Assembly: GCA_029261535.1 (NCBI GenBank)
Contig: JAJDBF010000007.1
Location: 1-64,000 of the forward strand
DNA length: 64,000 nucleotides
Direction: 5' to 3'
From: Nitrospinaceae bacterium
GTDB lineage: Bacteria > Nitrospinota > Nitrospinia > Nitrospinales > Nitrospinaceae
Below the pieces are notes generated by a model. It saw nothing but the letters and a program-made list of their open reading frames with translations, made no database searches and had not been told where the DNA came from. Numbering within the stretch: position 1 is the first letter of the stretch; every line of letters begins with the position of its first letter. This document shows positions 24,221 to 33,440 of the stretch, one piece after another. The position numbers and the translations under genes were made by a program.

Positions 24221-25609
24221 TTAATTGGGACCGGTCATATTTTTTGGTTGGACTTTTTCATCGAACTCGGACTCCGACAGTAATCCCAAAGCAACGACAG
24301 CGGCTTTCAGCGTGGTGTTGTCTTCATACGCTTTCTTCGCCACCTTGGCGGCATTGTCGTAACCAATGTGAGGGTTCAGCGCGGTGACCAGCATCAACGA
24401 CTGGTTCATGAGTTCGGTGATGCGCTGTTTGTTGGGTTCGATGCCGACCACGCAATGGTTGGTGAACGATTCACACGCATCGGAAATGAGGCGGATTGAT
24501 TGCAGAAGGTTGTAAATCATCAGCGGCTTGAACACGTTGAGTTCAAAATTACCGGAGGACCCGCCGATGTTGACCGCGACATCATTACCCATCACCTGCG
24601 CCGCCACCATGGTCATCGCTTCCGGTTGCGTGGGGTTGACCTTGCCGGGCATGATCGATGAGCCGGGTTCATTCGCCGGCAGGACCAGTTCCCCGATACC
24701 ACAACGCGGTCCGGAACCGAGCCAGCGGATGTCGTTGGCAATTTTCATCAGCGAGCAGGCAATCGTCTTGAGAACACCGGAGGCTTCGACAATGGCATCG
24801 TGCGCGGCCAGCGCCTCAAATTTATTGGGTGCGGTAATGAACGGCTGGTCTGTCATCCGCGCAATCTGCGCCGCCACCTTGATCGGAAAATCCTTGTGCG
24901 TGTTGATGCCGGTGCCGACGGCGGTTCCGCCCAATGCGATCTGGTACAGGCGCGGCAGGCAGGCATCGATACGTTGCAGGGAATTGTCCATCTGCATCAC
25001 GTAGCCGGAAAACTCCTGACTGAGTGTCAGCGGCGTCGCATCCATCAGATGCGTCCGACCAATTTTAATGATGCCTTCAAACTCATCCTTTTTTTTATCC
25101 AGAGCAGAACGCAAAAGTTTTATGGAGGGAATCAGTTTTTCATGGATGCGCTCGACTGCGGCAATGTGCATCGCCGTCGGAAAGGTGTCGTTGGAAGACT
25201 GCCCCCGGTTAACGTCATCGTTGGGATGCACCGGATCCTTGCTTCCCATTTTGCCGCCCGCGATTTCAATGCCACGGTTGGCAATCACCTCGTTGCTGTT
25301 CATATTGCTTTGCGTGCCGGAGCCGGTTTGCCACACCTTGAGAGGGAAATGGTTGTCAAGCTTGCCGGAGATCACCTCGTCCGCCGCCTGCACAATCAGG
25401 TCGCACTTGTTCTGTGGCAGAAGACTTAGCTCGGCGTTGGTCAGCGCGGCGGCTTTCTTGAGGATTCCCATCGCCCGGATGATCTCGCGCGGCATGGTCT
25501 CCCACCCGATATTAAAATGGATGAGTGATCGCGCCGTTTGCGCACCATAATATCGATCGGCAGGAACTTTGATTTCCCCCATGCTGTCTGTTTCAATCCG
25601 ATGTTCCAT
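24221..25609 (-). CDS. fumC: Class II fumarate hydratase
   Basis: This enzyme hydrates fumarate to L-malate in the TCA cycle and is iron-independent. The 462-residue protein matches the family in length. It has [19 protein letters not shown] near the N-terminus, [55 protein letters not shown] and the fumarase/aspartase signature [13 protein letters not shown]. These separate it from aspartase. The start ATG 25609 follows AGAGGAA. It is a single-gene unit. Confidence 0.95.
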   Translation of the reverse strand: MEHRIETDSMGEIKVPADRYYGAQTARSLIHFNIGWETMPREIIRAMGILKKAAALTNAELSLLPQNKCDLIVQAADEVISGKLDNHFPLKVWQTGSGTQSNMNSNEVIANRGIEIAGGKMGSKDPVHPNDDVNRGQSSNDTFPTAMHIAAVERIHEKLIPSIKLLRSALDKKKDEFEGIIKIGRTHLMDATPLTLSQEFSGYVMQMDNSLQRIDACLPRLYQIALGGTAVGTGINTHKDFPIKVAAQIARMTDQPFITAPNKFEALAAHDAIVEASGVLKTIACSLMKIANDIRWLGSGPRCGIGELVLPANEPGSSIMPGKVNPTQPEAMTMVAAQVMGNDVAVNIGGSSGNFELNVFKPLMIYNLLQSIRLISDACESFTNHCVVGIEPNKQRITELMNQSLMLVTALNPHIGYDNAAKVAKKAYEDNTTLKAAVVALGLLSESEFDEKVQPKNMTGPN

Positions 25610-25624
25610 TGTGTTTCCTCTCTA

Positions 25625-26003
25625 TAAAAAAAATGTTCCACCACCTTGCGGTGGGGCGACGTGCAACTTGTTACGCAATAACACTGGAATTTTAATTTAC
25701 CTTTCCTCATGCACCACCTTGCGCTCCTGGCGGAGGGCAAAGTGAGCTATCAAATACAATTGAGCATATCGCAATAATGCTCAAGAACCGCTATTCACGC
25801 GTTGGCTGACCGCAAGGTCCGTTACCCCTCCTTTACTCCCCATTCGGAGGAGACTTTGCATAGTGCTTTTTGAGGGACTGAAAATGGAGGCCCCCCTTCG
25901 ACAAGCTCAGGGTGACACTTTAAAGCAACGCAATGTCACCCTGAGCGCATCACAACGTGCTTCTTTCGTCCGCCGTCAGCTGACCGCAAGGTCCGTCGAG
26001 CAC
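25625..26003. repeat. Composite intergenic repeats B, D-half, F, A, E
   Basis: Beginning just upstream of fumC this gap holds a plus-oriented unit B (~25636-25690; CCACCTTGCGGTGG, then CAACTTGTTACGCAATAACA), half a D palindrome (~25780-25803) and a GACCGCAAGGTCCG unit F. Unit A follows (~25853-25893; TGCTTTTTGAGGGACTGAAA), then unit E (TTCGACAAGCTCAGGGTGAC, ~25897) with its inverted partner GTCACCCTGAGCGCATC (~25934). A second F abuts the rpoH stop. There is no gene. Confidence 0.8.
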
Positions 26004-27047
26004 TCACTGGTCGTTGAAGTAATTTTCTGCTTCGGGCAGATGTTCTGCCAGATACAGTTTCATTTTTTTGAGCATGCGCTGTTCGGATTGACGCACCGCC
26101 TCGCGGGTAACTCCGTAATCTTCGCCAATTTCTTTTAAGGAACGCGGGTTCTCTGACAGGATGCGCGTCGCAATGATATCGCGTTCCACCGGTTTCAGGT
26201 TTTCCATAAACCCGTCGATTTTCTCTCTCAGCACCATGAAAAAATTTTCCTCGACGACCTCCTCAGCGTGTCCTGATTTGCCATCGGACAGAGTCTCTGC
26301 CGGAGTGAGGGTGCTGTCCGGATGGGTCGGCCTGTCCATGGCAACATCCATCGCGCCGATACTCGCTTCCACATCGATGATTTCTTTTTCATTCACACCA
26401 AAATGTTCAGCCAGGTTCTTGCTGGTAGGGTCGATGCCCATATCCTCCAGCCGGGCTTTTTCTTTTTTCAGATTGTACAGCAGTTTGCGCCGCGTGTTGG
26501 TGGTGCCCACTTTGACCAGCCGCCAGTTATCCAGAATAAATTTCAGGATGTACGCTTTGATCCACCAACTGGCATAAGCCGGCAATCGCACCCCGCGAAA
26601 CGGGTCGAAATGCTGGACCGCCTTCATCAGGCCGACGTTGCCCTCCTGAATCAGGTCCATCATGTTTTCCCACTCGCGACGAAAAGTCATGGCAATCTTG
26701 ACCACCAGCGTCAGGTTGTGGGTAGCCAGGCGATACGCCGCTTTGAGGTCGCCAGTTTCCTTATACTGAACCGCCAGCTCATGCTCCTCCTCCTCGGTGA
26801 GGTCATCATAAGAACGGATTTCATTAAGATACGCGGTGAGCGGGTCGAGCCGGGCCAGAGACCCGCTGGTGCGCGGGACAGGCAGGTTGCGCCCGGAGGG
26901 GCGGCCCTCCGGTTCCTGATCGGAATCCCCGCTTGCACCCGTTTCCAGTTCATCCTGCAAGTCCAGAACTTCCGGGTCAAGCGAACCTTCTTCCAGGTCC
27001 TCTTCCTCCAGGGCATCGGGCTTTAGCTTGTTGTCGATAGAAGCCAT
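26004..27047 (-). CDS. rpoH: RNA polymerase heat-shock sigma factor (sigma-32 type)
   Basis: This group 3 sigma-70 family factor has 347 residues. The first ~65 are an acidic, low-complexity extension (LEEEDLEEGSLDPEVLDLQD and similar). Region 1.2/2.1 starts at DPLTAYLNEIRSYDDLTEEE. Region 2 has MMDLIQEGNVGLMKAVQHFD, PFRGVRLPAYASWWIKAYI. The RpoH box is visible as RRKLLYNLKKEKARL. Region 4 ends in SLKEIGEDYGVTREAVRQSE, the -35 recognition helix. It therefore probably controls heat-shock or stress genes. The acidic extension is not usual for RpoH and could affect stability or core binding. It is divergent from the small YHS-like gene. Confidence 0.88.
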   Translation of the reverse strand: MASIDNKLKPDALEEEDLEEGSLDPEVLDLQDELETGASGDSDQEPEGRPSGRNLPVPRTSGSLARLDPLTAYLNEIRSYDDLTEEEEHELAVQYKETGDLKAAYRLATHNLTLVVKIAMTFRREWENMMDLIQEGNVGLMKAVQHFDPFRGVRLPAYASWWIKAYILKFILDNWRLVKVGTTNTRRKLLYNLKKEKARLEDMGIDPTSKNLAEHFGVNEKEIIDVEASIGAMDVAMDRPTHPDSTLTPAETLSDGKSGHAEEVVEENFFMVLREKIDGFMENLKPVERDIIATRILSENPRSLKEIGEDYGVTREAVRQSEQRMLKKMKLYLAEHLPEAENYFNDQ

Positions 27048-27113
27048 GAAATAAAAAGTGTGCCGGTTGATTCCCGGCGTTGATCGAGTTTCGGTTTAAC
27101 CGTACAATGGGGC

Positions 27114-27356
27114 ATGACAAGACTGGTAATCATCGCGACTCTGTTGGCCGTAATCGTGCTGTTGTTCCGCTCGTTTTTACGTTCGGACCCTTTTGCGGCT
27201 CCATCTACGGAGATGGTTCAGGATCCAAATTGCGGCACTTACGTTCCCAAACCTGAAGCCGTGTATCAGAAAACAGATGACCGGGAACATTTTTTCTGTA
27301 GTCAAAAATGTGCCGATGAATACAAAAACAAGGAAGGCCCAAACGGTGCCTCCTGA
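27114..27356 (+). CDS. Small membrane-anchored YHS-like metal-binding protein
   Basis: This 80-residue protein has an N-terminal membrane anchor (LVIIATLLAVIVLLFRSFL) followed by a YHS/TRASH-like zinc-binding domain: MVQDPNCGTYVPKPEAVY then HFFCSQKCADEYK, with Cys in DPNCGTY and FCSQKC as likely ligands. It resembles the PP0621 family of small proteins. The role is unknown; metal sensing or chaperoning at the membrane is possible. A good terminator follows, so it is its own transcript. Confidence 0.82.
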   Translation: MTRLVIIATLLAVIVLLFRSFLRSDPFAAPSTEMVQDPNCGTYVPKPEAVYQKTDDREHFFCSQKCADEYKNKEGPNGAS

Positions 27357-27401
27357 CCTTTGAAGATGGGCCTCAACGGTCCCAATCGTACCGAATCAGA
27401 T

Positions 27402-27453
27402 AATCCCTGATTGTAACATAGGGCACCGCCTGCGATCAGGGATTCGTTTTTTT
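27402..27453 (+). terminator. Rho-independent terminator
   Basis: AATCCCTGAT (27402-27411) pairs perfectly with ATCAGGGATT (27435-27444), followed by CG and seven T. The loop is 23 nt. It ends the YHS-like transcript. Downstream, to 27592, are further copies of the ATCAGGGAT/CCTGATC element and a palindrome CATCAATccATTGATG (~27477). Confidence 0.75.
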
Positions 27454-27592
27454 AACGCCTGATCCCGATCTGTTCATCAATCCATTGATGATGCGCAAAA
27501 ATATATTTGTATTCATCATCAGGGATCAAACGAAATTTATTAAATTTTTTGATCCTCTACAGTTCTTTAAAGAAAAGAAAGCGAAGGTTTGA

Positions 27593-28153
27593 ATGAGAAT
27601 GAGTTCACGAGTATTAGCATTTGTTATGGTTGTTATCTTGACCGGGTTTTGTTTCACTCCCGCTTTTGCGGAAGCCCCCAGAGCCTGCGGACCCGAGGAA
27701 ACCAAGAAAGACAAGAAAATAAAAATTGAAGGGTGGATCAACCGGGAGTACCGCAAGGAACACCGGGCCATCGTCAAGGAATTTAAGGAAGTACCAAAAA
27801 CCCGCACCTCGATCAAGGTGTTTCCCATGGGCAAAACCGCCAAGGTGATCGCAGTGGGCCGCTGTGTGCCAGCGTTCATCGCCCGTCAGGTATTGGAAAA
27901 AGCTCTGAAATATACCGGCGGTGTCGAGAGCCTGGTCAATCAGGCGTTTCTTCCGGCACACTGGATTGGCATCGGCACCACCCAGTTTGACGAACCATCG
28001 CAACAGATTGTCGATGCCGGGCAAGTGAAAGAATTGATGAACCCGGAACTTTCCGACCAGGAGTTTCACGTCCTCTACCGCAAGTTTTCCATTCAGGATG
28101 AAACGGTGCCCTACTTCGGTCGGACTCCAAAAAACGCAAAGAAAGTCGATTAG
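27593..28153 (+). CDS. Exported protein of unknown function
   Basis: I do not recognise a family. The 186-residue product has a clear signal peptide (RVLAFVMVVILTGFCFTPAFA). The mature domain is Lys/Arg-rich: ACGPEETKKDKKIKIEGWIN, a TRTSIKVFPMGKTAKVIAVG strand pair, GRCVPAFIARQVLEKALKYT and a C-terminal half with PAHWIGIGTTQFDEPSQQIV. Two cysteines in the mature part (ACGP and GRCV) could form a disulfide. A GAAGG site lies 5 bp before ATG 27593. No partner gene is evident. Confidence 0.75.
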   Translation: MRMSSRVLAFVMVVILTGFCFTPAFAEAPRACGPEETKKDKKIKIEGWINREYRKEHRAIVKEFKEVPKTRTSIKVFPMGKTAKVIAVGRCVPAFIARQVLEKALKYTGGVESLVNQAFLPAHWIGIGTTQFDEPSQQIVDAGQVKELMNPELSDQEFHVLYRKFSIQDETVPYFGRTPKNAKKVD

Positions 28154-28500
28154 CTCCTTGCGGGTGCTCGCCGCACAGGCGACAGAAAACATTTTCAGCG
28201 GGCTTCAATATGCCCTCTTTTAAGAGAGACGCGGGCCTTGCGGTCGGCAGACCTTGTCGTCTGCAAAACGAAAGGCAAATAAGAAAACCATCGCATGTCA
28301 TTCTGAACCGAAGGTGAAGAATCTCGCCTTTGCTTTTGATTTTTGGGTTATGCAAAGCTCTCTCGGAGAAGGGGGAGGTCCACTGTGGACGGGAAACTTT
28401 TGACATGCGTTCTTAAAACTTTGACGCGCATCAACGGTTAGGCCGCTAGCCCACTGCAAGGAGCGCGGGTGGGTGTGAGCAGGGCCTTACTATCACGGTG
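28154..28500. repeat. Intergenic repeats C (minus) with F pieces
   Basis: The gap holds ACCTTGCGGTCGGCAGACC (~28238), a minus-oriented unit C (28294-28360: TGTCATTCTGAACCGAAGG...GAATCTCGCCTTTGCTTTTG) that continues into GGTTATGCAAAGCTC, the start of unit A, and a GTTAGGCCGCTAGCCCACTG tail. No gene is seen. Confidence 0.7.
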
Positions 28501-28505
28501 GTCTT

Positions 28506-28871
28506 GTGGAAGAATCGTCTAAAGAAAGAATCTTGAAACTTCTGGAGTTGACCCGTTCCGAACATGACGGAGAAGCTTTGAACGCTCTCCGCAAAGCAAA
28601 TGATATCCGGGAAAAAGAGGGCTTACAATGGGCCGATCTGTTTCAGCAGTCGGCACCGAAAAGTGCCCTGCCGCCTGTAATCAAACACCGACCTGCGACT
28701 CCGAAAATTGTGACGGTGGATTCGATGTTTGAACAGATTTTCAAACGCCGCATGAGTGACGCGCTTCACGCAAAAATGGAGGAGATGCACTATACTTACG
28801 AGCTCACCGGAATGTTGTCCGGAGATGAATGCAGTATGCTGATCAACACGTTTAACGGAAATTGTGCGTGA
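28506..28871 (+). CDS. Small cytoplasmic protein of unknown function
   Basis: This 121-residue protein starts at GTG 28506. The N-terminal helix pair ILKLLELTRSEHDGEALNAL followed by RKANDIREKEGLQWADLF faintly resembles the DUF2786 N-terminal segment, but this is weak. A Pro-rich linker and a second helical part (FEQIFKRRMSDALHAKMEEM) follow. It has no signal or membrane segment. It overlaps the start region of the LpxR-like gene by ~10 bp, so the two are probably cotranscribed, which could only mean shared expression. Confidence 0.65.
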   Translation: MEESSKERILKLLELTRSEHDGEALNALRKANDIREKEGLQWADLFQQSAPKSALPPVIKHRPATPKIVTVDSMFEQIFKRRMSDALHAKMEEMHYTYELTGMLSGDECSMLINTFNGNCA

Positions 28872-29989
28872 ATCTCTCACCCATAACCCCCTACAGACCG
28901 TGCAGACATTGGGTTCCCCGGAAAAACTGTTTCTGGACAACTTTATGTCTTCCACTTACTCTGATATTGTTTATTATCTCCCCGGCCTGGGCTGATAATG
29001 CGACCCAAGCCTCCTGTGATGAGGATAAAGGCGCGTTCAATATTATTGCGGAGAATGATTTATGGGGCAATGGCGCAGACCGGCATTTTACCCACGGCAC
29101 ACGGTTTTCTTATGTCACCCCCAATATCTCCGGTCAATGTCAGGAGGCGGACCCCGGACTTTGGCAGAAGGCACGCGAGGTCATTCAGGAAGCCGTACCC
29201 AGGGTCCTTGAACTGGAACAAAGCCGGTTCAGCTTTGTGTTGGGGCAGAGTATTTTTACGCCGGAAAATATTAGCCAACCCAGTTTGATATTGAATGACC
29301 GTCCTTATGCTGGCTGGTTGTATATCGGATTTGGTTTTCTGGCAGAACGCAAGGACGTTTTTGGTGGCGATGCTTTCGATACCTTCGAAGCCGATATCGG
29401 GGTGGTCGGGCCGGCATCACTGGCTGAATATATTCAGGAGGGCTGGCACGATGTGATCAGCACCACCGACCCGGAAGGTTGGGGCAACCAACTGGAGAAT
29501 GAACCGGGACTTTTATTGACTTACGAGCGCAAGTGGCGCTTCTACAAGTCGGACCCGCAAACAGCGGGCCTGCAATTTGATTTCATGCCGCACGCCGGTG
29601 TTGCCCTTGGCAACGTGTTCACTTACGGAGCCCTCGGGGCCACCGCCCGGATCGGCATGCATATTGAGGCCGACTACGGCGCACCACGAATCCGCCCCGG
29701 CGTGCAGGGTTCCGATTTTTTTTATCGGCCCAGAGGAGCGTTTGGCTGGTACCTCTTTGCGGGAATAGAAGGACGCGTTGTCGGACGCAATATTTTTCTC
29801 GACGGCAATACCATTGAGAACAGTCACAGTGTGGCCAAGAAAACTGTCGTGGGAGATTTACAAGTGGGGCTGGTCGTCACCTTCCGCGATTTTCGACTGG
29901 CCTTCACTAATATTTTCAGGACGGATGAATTTGCAGGGCAAAATGAAACGGATGAATTCGGGGCGGTCAGTGCCTCGTTTCGTTTTTGA
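28862..29989 (+). CDS. LpxR-family outer-membrane lipid A deacylase (DUF2219)
   Basis: LpxR removes the 3'-acyloxyacyl chain from lipid A at the outer membrane. The 375-residue protein has a signal sequence (LCLPLTLILFIISPAWA). The family's N-terminal catalytic block, IIAENDLWGNGADRHFTHG, contains the Asn-Asp pair and Thr/His seen in Salmonella LpxR. RPYAGWLYIGFGFLAERKD, the IGVVGPASLAE segment and the GWGNQLENEPGLLLTYERKW block are typical of DUF2219. The C-terminus is a barrel strand ending SASFRF. The start is uncertain between TTG 28862 and GTG 28868. It implies that LPS modification occurs here. Confidence 0.85.
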   Translation: MCVNLSPITPYRPCRHWVPRKNCFWTTLCLPLTLILFIISPAWADNATQASCDEDKGAFNIIAENDLWGNGADRHFTHGTRFSYVTPNISGQCQEADPGLWQKAREVIQEAVPRVLELEQSRFSFVLGQSIFTPENISQPSLILNDRPYAGWLYIGFGFLAERKDVFGGDAFDTFEADIGVVGPASLAEYIQEGWHDVISTTDPEGWGNQLENEPGLLLTYERKWRFYKSDPQTAGLQFDFMPHAGVALGNVFTYGALGATARIGMHIEADYGAPRIRPGVQGSDFFYRPRGAFGWYLFAGIEGRVVGRNIFLDGNTIENSHSVAKKTVVGDLQVGLVVTFRDFRLAFTNIFRTDEFAGQNETDEFGAVSASFRF

Positions 29990-30027
29990 TCACCGGGAGA
30001 TTTCGGGTGTTTTGAGGATAACGGATT

Positions 30028-30867
30028 ATGGCAATCAGCGTTTATGACATGGTGGGCAACTGGGCTTGTTCTCCGCCCGTCATTTATCAGGAAATTCAAA
30101 AGATCATTGAAAACCCGGATTCCTCTTTCGAGGATTTCAGCCGCGTGATCAATGCCGATCCCAATCTGGGATCGCAACTGCTCAAACTGGCCAACAGTGC
30201 CTATTATGGACTGAGCAACAGTGTCGACACCATCACTCATGCCCTCAGTGTTGTCGGGATGGAGCAGTTGAGCGATCTCGTATTTTCCATTGTGGTCATC
30301 AACCAATTCCAGGGGATACCCAAGGAGCTGATAAATATTGAAAGCTTCTGGCAACACAGTCTGGCCACTGGTGTGACCGCCCGCATCCTTTCAGCACAGG
30401 TCGATAAAACCGCCGCTGAGCGTTATTACCTCGCCGGTATGTTGCACGATATCGGCACTCTTGTTGTGTGCAAGGCCGAACCGGAACTCGCCGCAAAAAT
30501 TTTCGCAACGGTTAAAGAGACGGGGGGTCCGCTTTGTGCCGATGAGGTGAAGGTGCTGGGGTTTGATCACACCGCCATGGTCGGTGTCATATTGAAAGGG
30601 TGGAACTTGCCTTCCCCCCTGGTTGAAGCTGTTGCGTTTCATCATCAACCGGCTCTTGCGACCGAGCATCCGGAAATTACGGCGGCGATTCATGTCGCCG
30701 ATGTCATAGCGCATGAACTGGGACTCGGAACTAACGGCGAACCGGGGCCACCTCCCTTGTATAAACCGGCTTTGAAAATTCTCCGTATCGACCGCGACTT
30801 CATCGAAAAAATCAAACCAAAAGTTATTGAAGAAACCGACGAAGTCTTTTCCATATTCAAAAAGTAA
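30028..30867 (+). CDS. HDOD-domain signalling protein
   Basis: HDOD proteins are HD-related domains, usually without catalytic activity, found in signalling, cell-cycle and motility control. The 279-residue protein has the family blocks SSFEDFSRVINADPNLGSQL, LKLANSAYYGLSNSVDTITH, ALSVVGMEQLSDLVFSIVV and the HD-like YYLAGMLHDIGTLVV. AVAFHHQPALATEHPEITAA is near the end. A GAGGATAA site precedes the ATG. It follows the lipid A deacylase by 38 bp and precedes a glycosyltransferase by 10 bp. Confidence 0.9.
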   Translation: MAISVYDMVGNWACSPPVIYQEIQKIIENPDSSFEDFSRVINADPNLGSQLLKLANSAYYGLSNSVDTITHALSVVGMEQLSDLVFSIVVINQFQGIPKELINIESFWQHSLATGVTARILSAQVDKTAAERYYLAGMLHDIGTLVVCKAEPELAAKIFATVKETGGPLCADEVKVLGFDHTAMVGVILKGWNLPSPLVEAVAFHHQPALATEHPEITAAIHVADVIAHELGLGTNGEPGPPPLYKPALKILRIDRDFIEKIKPKVIEETDEVFSIFKK

Positions 30868-30877
30868 TCCAGCTTTG

Positions 30878-31762
30878 ATGACCCCCATCACGTATCATCC
30901 CACACGCATTTCTGTAGACGCGCAGTTTTCGATCGTCATTCCCACTTGGAACAACCTGCCTTATGTTCAGCACTGCCTCGGCAGTCTTGAAAAAAATTCC
31001 CGCTTCCCACACCAGATCATTCTCCACATCAACGAAGGTTCCGATGGCACTCTGGAGTGGGCAAAGAAGTCCGGCATCGCGTTCACGCACAGCACAATGA
31101 ACGTCGGGATTTGTTTCGGCATCAACGCCTCAGCTTCGCTGGCAAAAACGCGCTACCTGGTTTATTTGAATGACGACATGTACGTCTGCCCCGATTGGGA
31201 CGTGTATCTGCTTGAAGAAATCAAAAAGATGAAAGACGATTCCTGGTTCATGGCCTCGACACTGATTGAACCTGCCGGAACAGGCAACCCCTGCGTGATC
31301 GGTGCCGACTACGGCAAGTCGCTCGAAACTTTTCGCGAAGATAAATTACTGGCGGGATACGCAACGCACCCGATGCACGATCAACAAAGCCCCGGCGGCT
31401 GTGCCAACGTGGTGCCGCTTTCCCTGTGGCGACGGGTCGGCGGCTACTCTATCGAATACACACCCGGATGGAATTCCGATCCGGATTTTGCGATGAAACT
31501 CTGGCACGCCGGAGTGCGGCAGTTCAAAACCATTTCAAAAAGCCGGGTGTACCACTTCCACAACGTGACCGGCAAACGCGTTGGCCCTCGCCATTCCGGT
31601 CGCAAAGTATTTGCCGCCAAATGGGGACTGACCAGCGCCAAGTTCATGAAACATTTTTTGCATCACGGCGAAGAATACAAAGGCCTCCTCACCGACCCCA
31701 CCCCCTCATGGGAACTGACTTTCTCGAAATTCCGTGTCCGCCTGCTCCGCCCCTGGCGGTAA
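30878..31762 (+). CDS. Glycosyltransferase family 2
   Basis: This is an inverting GT-A fold transferase using a nucleotide-sugar. FSIVIPTWNNLPYVQHCLGS is the family start, followed by the metal-binding DxD equivalent YLNDDMYVCPDW (Asp-Asp) and the acceptor-side PGGCANVVPLSLWRRVGGYS and TPGWNSDPDFAMKLWHAGVR. It has 294 residues from ATG 30878; a longer frame would overlap the HDOD gene. There is no membrane segment. Given the nearby LpxR-like gene, a role in surface glycans is possible but unproven. Confidence 0.87.
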   Translation: MTPITYHPTRISVDAQFSIVIPTWNNLPYVQHCLGSLEKNSRFPHQIILHINEGSDGTLEWAKKSGIAFTHSTMNVGICFGINASASLAKTRYLVYLNDDMYVCPDWDVYLLEEIKKMKDDSWFMASTLIEPAGTGNPCVIGADYGKSLETFREDKLLAGYATHPMHDQQSPGGCANVVPLSLWRRVGGYSIEYTPGWNSDPDFAMKLWHAGVRQFKTISKSRVYHFHNVTGKRVGPRHSGRKVFAAKWGLTSAKFMKHFLHHGEEYKGLLTDPTPSWELTFSKFRVRLLRPWR

Positions 31763-32367
31763 CCACCTTCCGGTGGGGGTGACGTGCAACCTGTCGGGCA
31801 ATAACACCGGGATTTTAACCACCTTGCGGTGGGAGTAATAGTCTGACCCTTTGGATGAGCAGAATTGTTTTCTGAGCGCATCATAATTGTTTTGCCGTCG
31901 CCCGTGCGCCGAGCACCCACCTTGCGGTGGGGCTGACGTTCAACTTGTCGGGCAATAACACCGGGATTTTAAAGCATCCTTTCTATCGCACCACTTCGCG
32001 CTCCTCCGCGGACCTTGCTGTCGGAGAAAAAAACCGCCGCCTGTCATTCTGATGAGCCTTCAGGCGAAGAAGAATCTCGCCCTGGATTTTGAACTTAGGG
32101 TAATAAGACATTGCCTCTTTACAAAGAGAGCTTTGCATAACCTCAAAATCAAAAGCAAAGGCGAGATTCTTCGCTTCGCTCAGAATGACAATTCGTTGAT
32201 TTAAGGTGTCACATTCGAGAACGCGAGTAGCGCTCTCGAACAGGGTGCGGCCTCCACTTTTCAGTCTTTCAAGAAGCACTTATGCAAAGCTCCCCTTTAC
32301 AAAAGGGAATATAAAAAATAAACACCAAATGATTTTTCATCGGCCCTCCGCAAGGTCCGGTGAGCAC
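31763..32367. repeat. 605-bp cluster of dispersed repeats (B, C, D, A, F)
   Basis: The densest repeat block of the window. It has two plus-oriented B units (31761-31815 and 31915-31972; each CCACCT..CGGTGG, then GTCGGGCAATAACACCGGGA). An inverted pair of C units follows, at 32041-32094 (minus) and 32148-32203 (plus), with CTCTTTACAAAGAG between them. Next are a D palindrome (32214-32240) and unit A on the minus strand (32249-32293). No gene is visible. Confidence 0.85.
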
Positions 32368-32532
32368 TCAATCTAAAAAATATTCGAGGTAGATGATCCA
32401 CGTGATGGTGGAGAGGATGAGGACGGTATAACCGACATGCACCCAGATGGTAAAAAATTTTGGTTCTTCGCGCACTTTGGGAGGCGGCGTTGGATCGGGG
32501 TTCTCGTTTGATAATCGGCTGGGTTCGTTCAT
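32368..32532 (-). CDS. Small single-span membrane protein
   Basis: This 54-residue protein starts at ATG 32532. A charged Pro-rich N-terminus (NENPDPTPPPKVREEPKF) is followed by one hydrophobic helix (IWVHVGYTVLILSTITWIIY) ending close to the C-terminus, so it is probably anchored with the N-terminus in the cytoplasm. The family is unknown. The frame extends upstream to 32670 through repeat sequence, but that extension looks non-coding. Confidence is moderate because it sits among repeats. Confidence 0.5.
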   Translation of the reverse strand: MNEPSRLSNENPDPTPPPKVREEPKFFTIWVHVGYTVLILSTITWIIYLEYFLD

Positions 32533-32579
32533 ACTTGGCGTTTTCAAAATATCGTGGTCGTCTGATTGTCCTTGTGAGG

Positions 32580-32893
32580 AATAAAACTTTTCAAATCCCC
32601 CTGCTACGCTTCCCCCTTCGTGGAAGGGGAAATATACCATTACAAACAAAGGCGAGATGCTTCGCTCCACTCAGCATGACATACGGGTGCTCCGCGCACG
32701 GCGGACCTGGCGGGTGCTTGCGCATGGCTAGCGTAAAACAGAAAACATTCTGCGATGCGCTCATTAATCATCGTCTGCTCTTGCAGGGTCGGCCCGTTAG
32801 CCCCCACGCAAGTGGGCGCGTCGCCCCCACCGGAAGGTGGTTAAAACCCCAGTGTCAGCCCGACAAGTTGCCCGTTGGCCCCGCGCCCAGCGG
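32580..32893. repeat. Intergenic repeats C, GCTAAC element and B
   Basis: Contains a short diverged C (32644-32682, GCGAGATGCTTCGCTCCACT), a GCTAGCGTAAAACAGAAAAC segment (~32727) like that after flgL, and a minus-oriented unit B (32826-32872: CACCGGAAGGTGG then CAGCCCGACAAGTTGCC). Nothing coding is visible. Confidence 0.65.
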
Positions 32894-33319
32894 CTAGCCG
32901 CGGCGGACGAGGCGGACAGCGTGCGAAATAGTCTGGTCAATTTTTTTGTACCAATAAGGACAACCGTTCAGGAAAAAAACGATTTGCGCTTCTTCCCCGC
33001 GTTCGCTTGAGGTCCAGGTGCAGTTGCCGGCACCCGGTGGGAAAGTAGCGTCGAGATGGATGTCTCCGCCCTTGAAATCTTTGTTCAGTTTTTCGGGATC
33101 GAACAGGGACAGTGCTTCCTCGACACTGGGAAGCCTCCAGTCACTGTGACCGCCGTGACTGTCTTCGTTCAATGTTTTTGCCCAGGCATTGGCTTCGTCC
33201 CAGCTCAATTCTTTGCCATTGGCCAGGCGCGAGTCTTGCGCTGTCCACGTGAGACTTGAGATGGAATCGTATATGGCGTGTTCGCCATCTTTCAGAAAAC
33301 GTGATTTTTTTAACGGCAT
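32894..33319 (-). CDS. DUF1566 (Lcl C-terminal-type) domain protein
   Basis: A 141-residue protein with the DUF1566 pattern: LTWTAQDSRLANGKELSWDE, AKTLN, HSDWRLPSVEEALSLFD, TFPPGAGNCTWTSSERGEEA and HAVRLVRRG. The domain is related to the C-type-lectin-like fold and occurs mostly in surface or secreted proteins. Here no signal peptide is present, so the location is unclear. Function is unknown. It lies 121 bp downstream of the nitrilase gene on the same strand. Confidence 0.85.
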   Translation of the reverse strand: MPLKKSRFLKDGEHAIYDSISSLTWTAQDSRLANGKELSWDEANAWAKTLNEDSHGGHSDWRLPSVEEALSLFDPEKLNKDFKGGDIHLDATFPPGAGNCTWTSSERGEEAQIVFFLNGCPYWYKKIDQTISHAVRLVRRG

Positions 33320-33440
33320 GGTTTATCCAAAGGGAAAATGCACCGCGCTCCGATGCAGAAGTCATGTGAATTAATAGATGCTGAACTTGGAAGCGGCAAT
33401 CGTACCAGATAAGCCGTGAGTCTGTAAAGGGGATGACATT

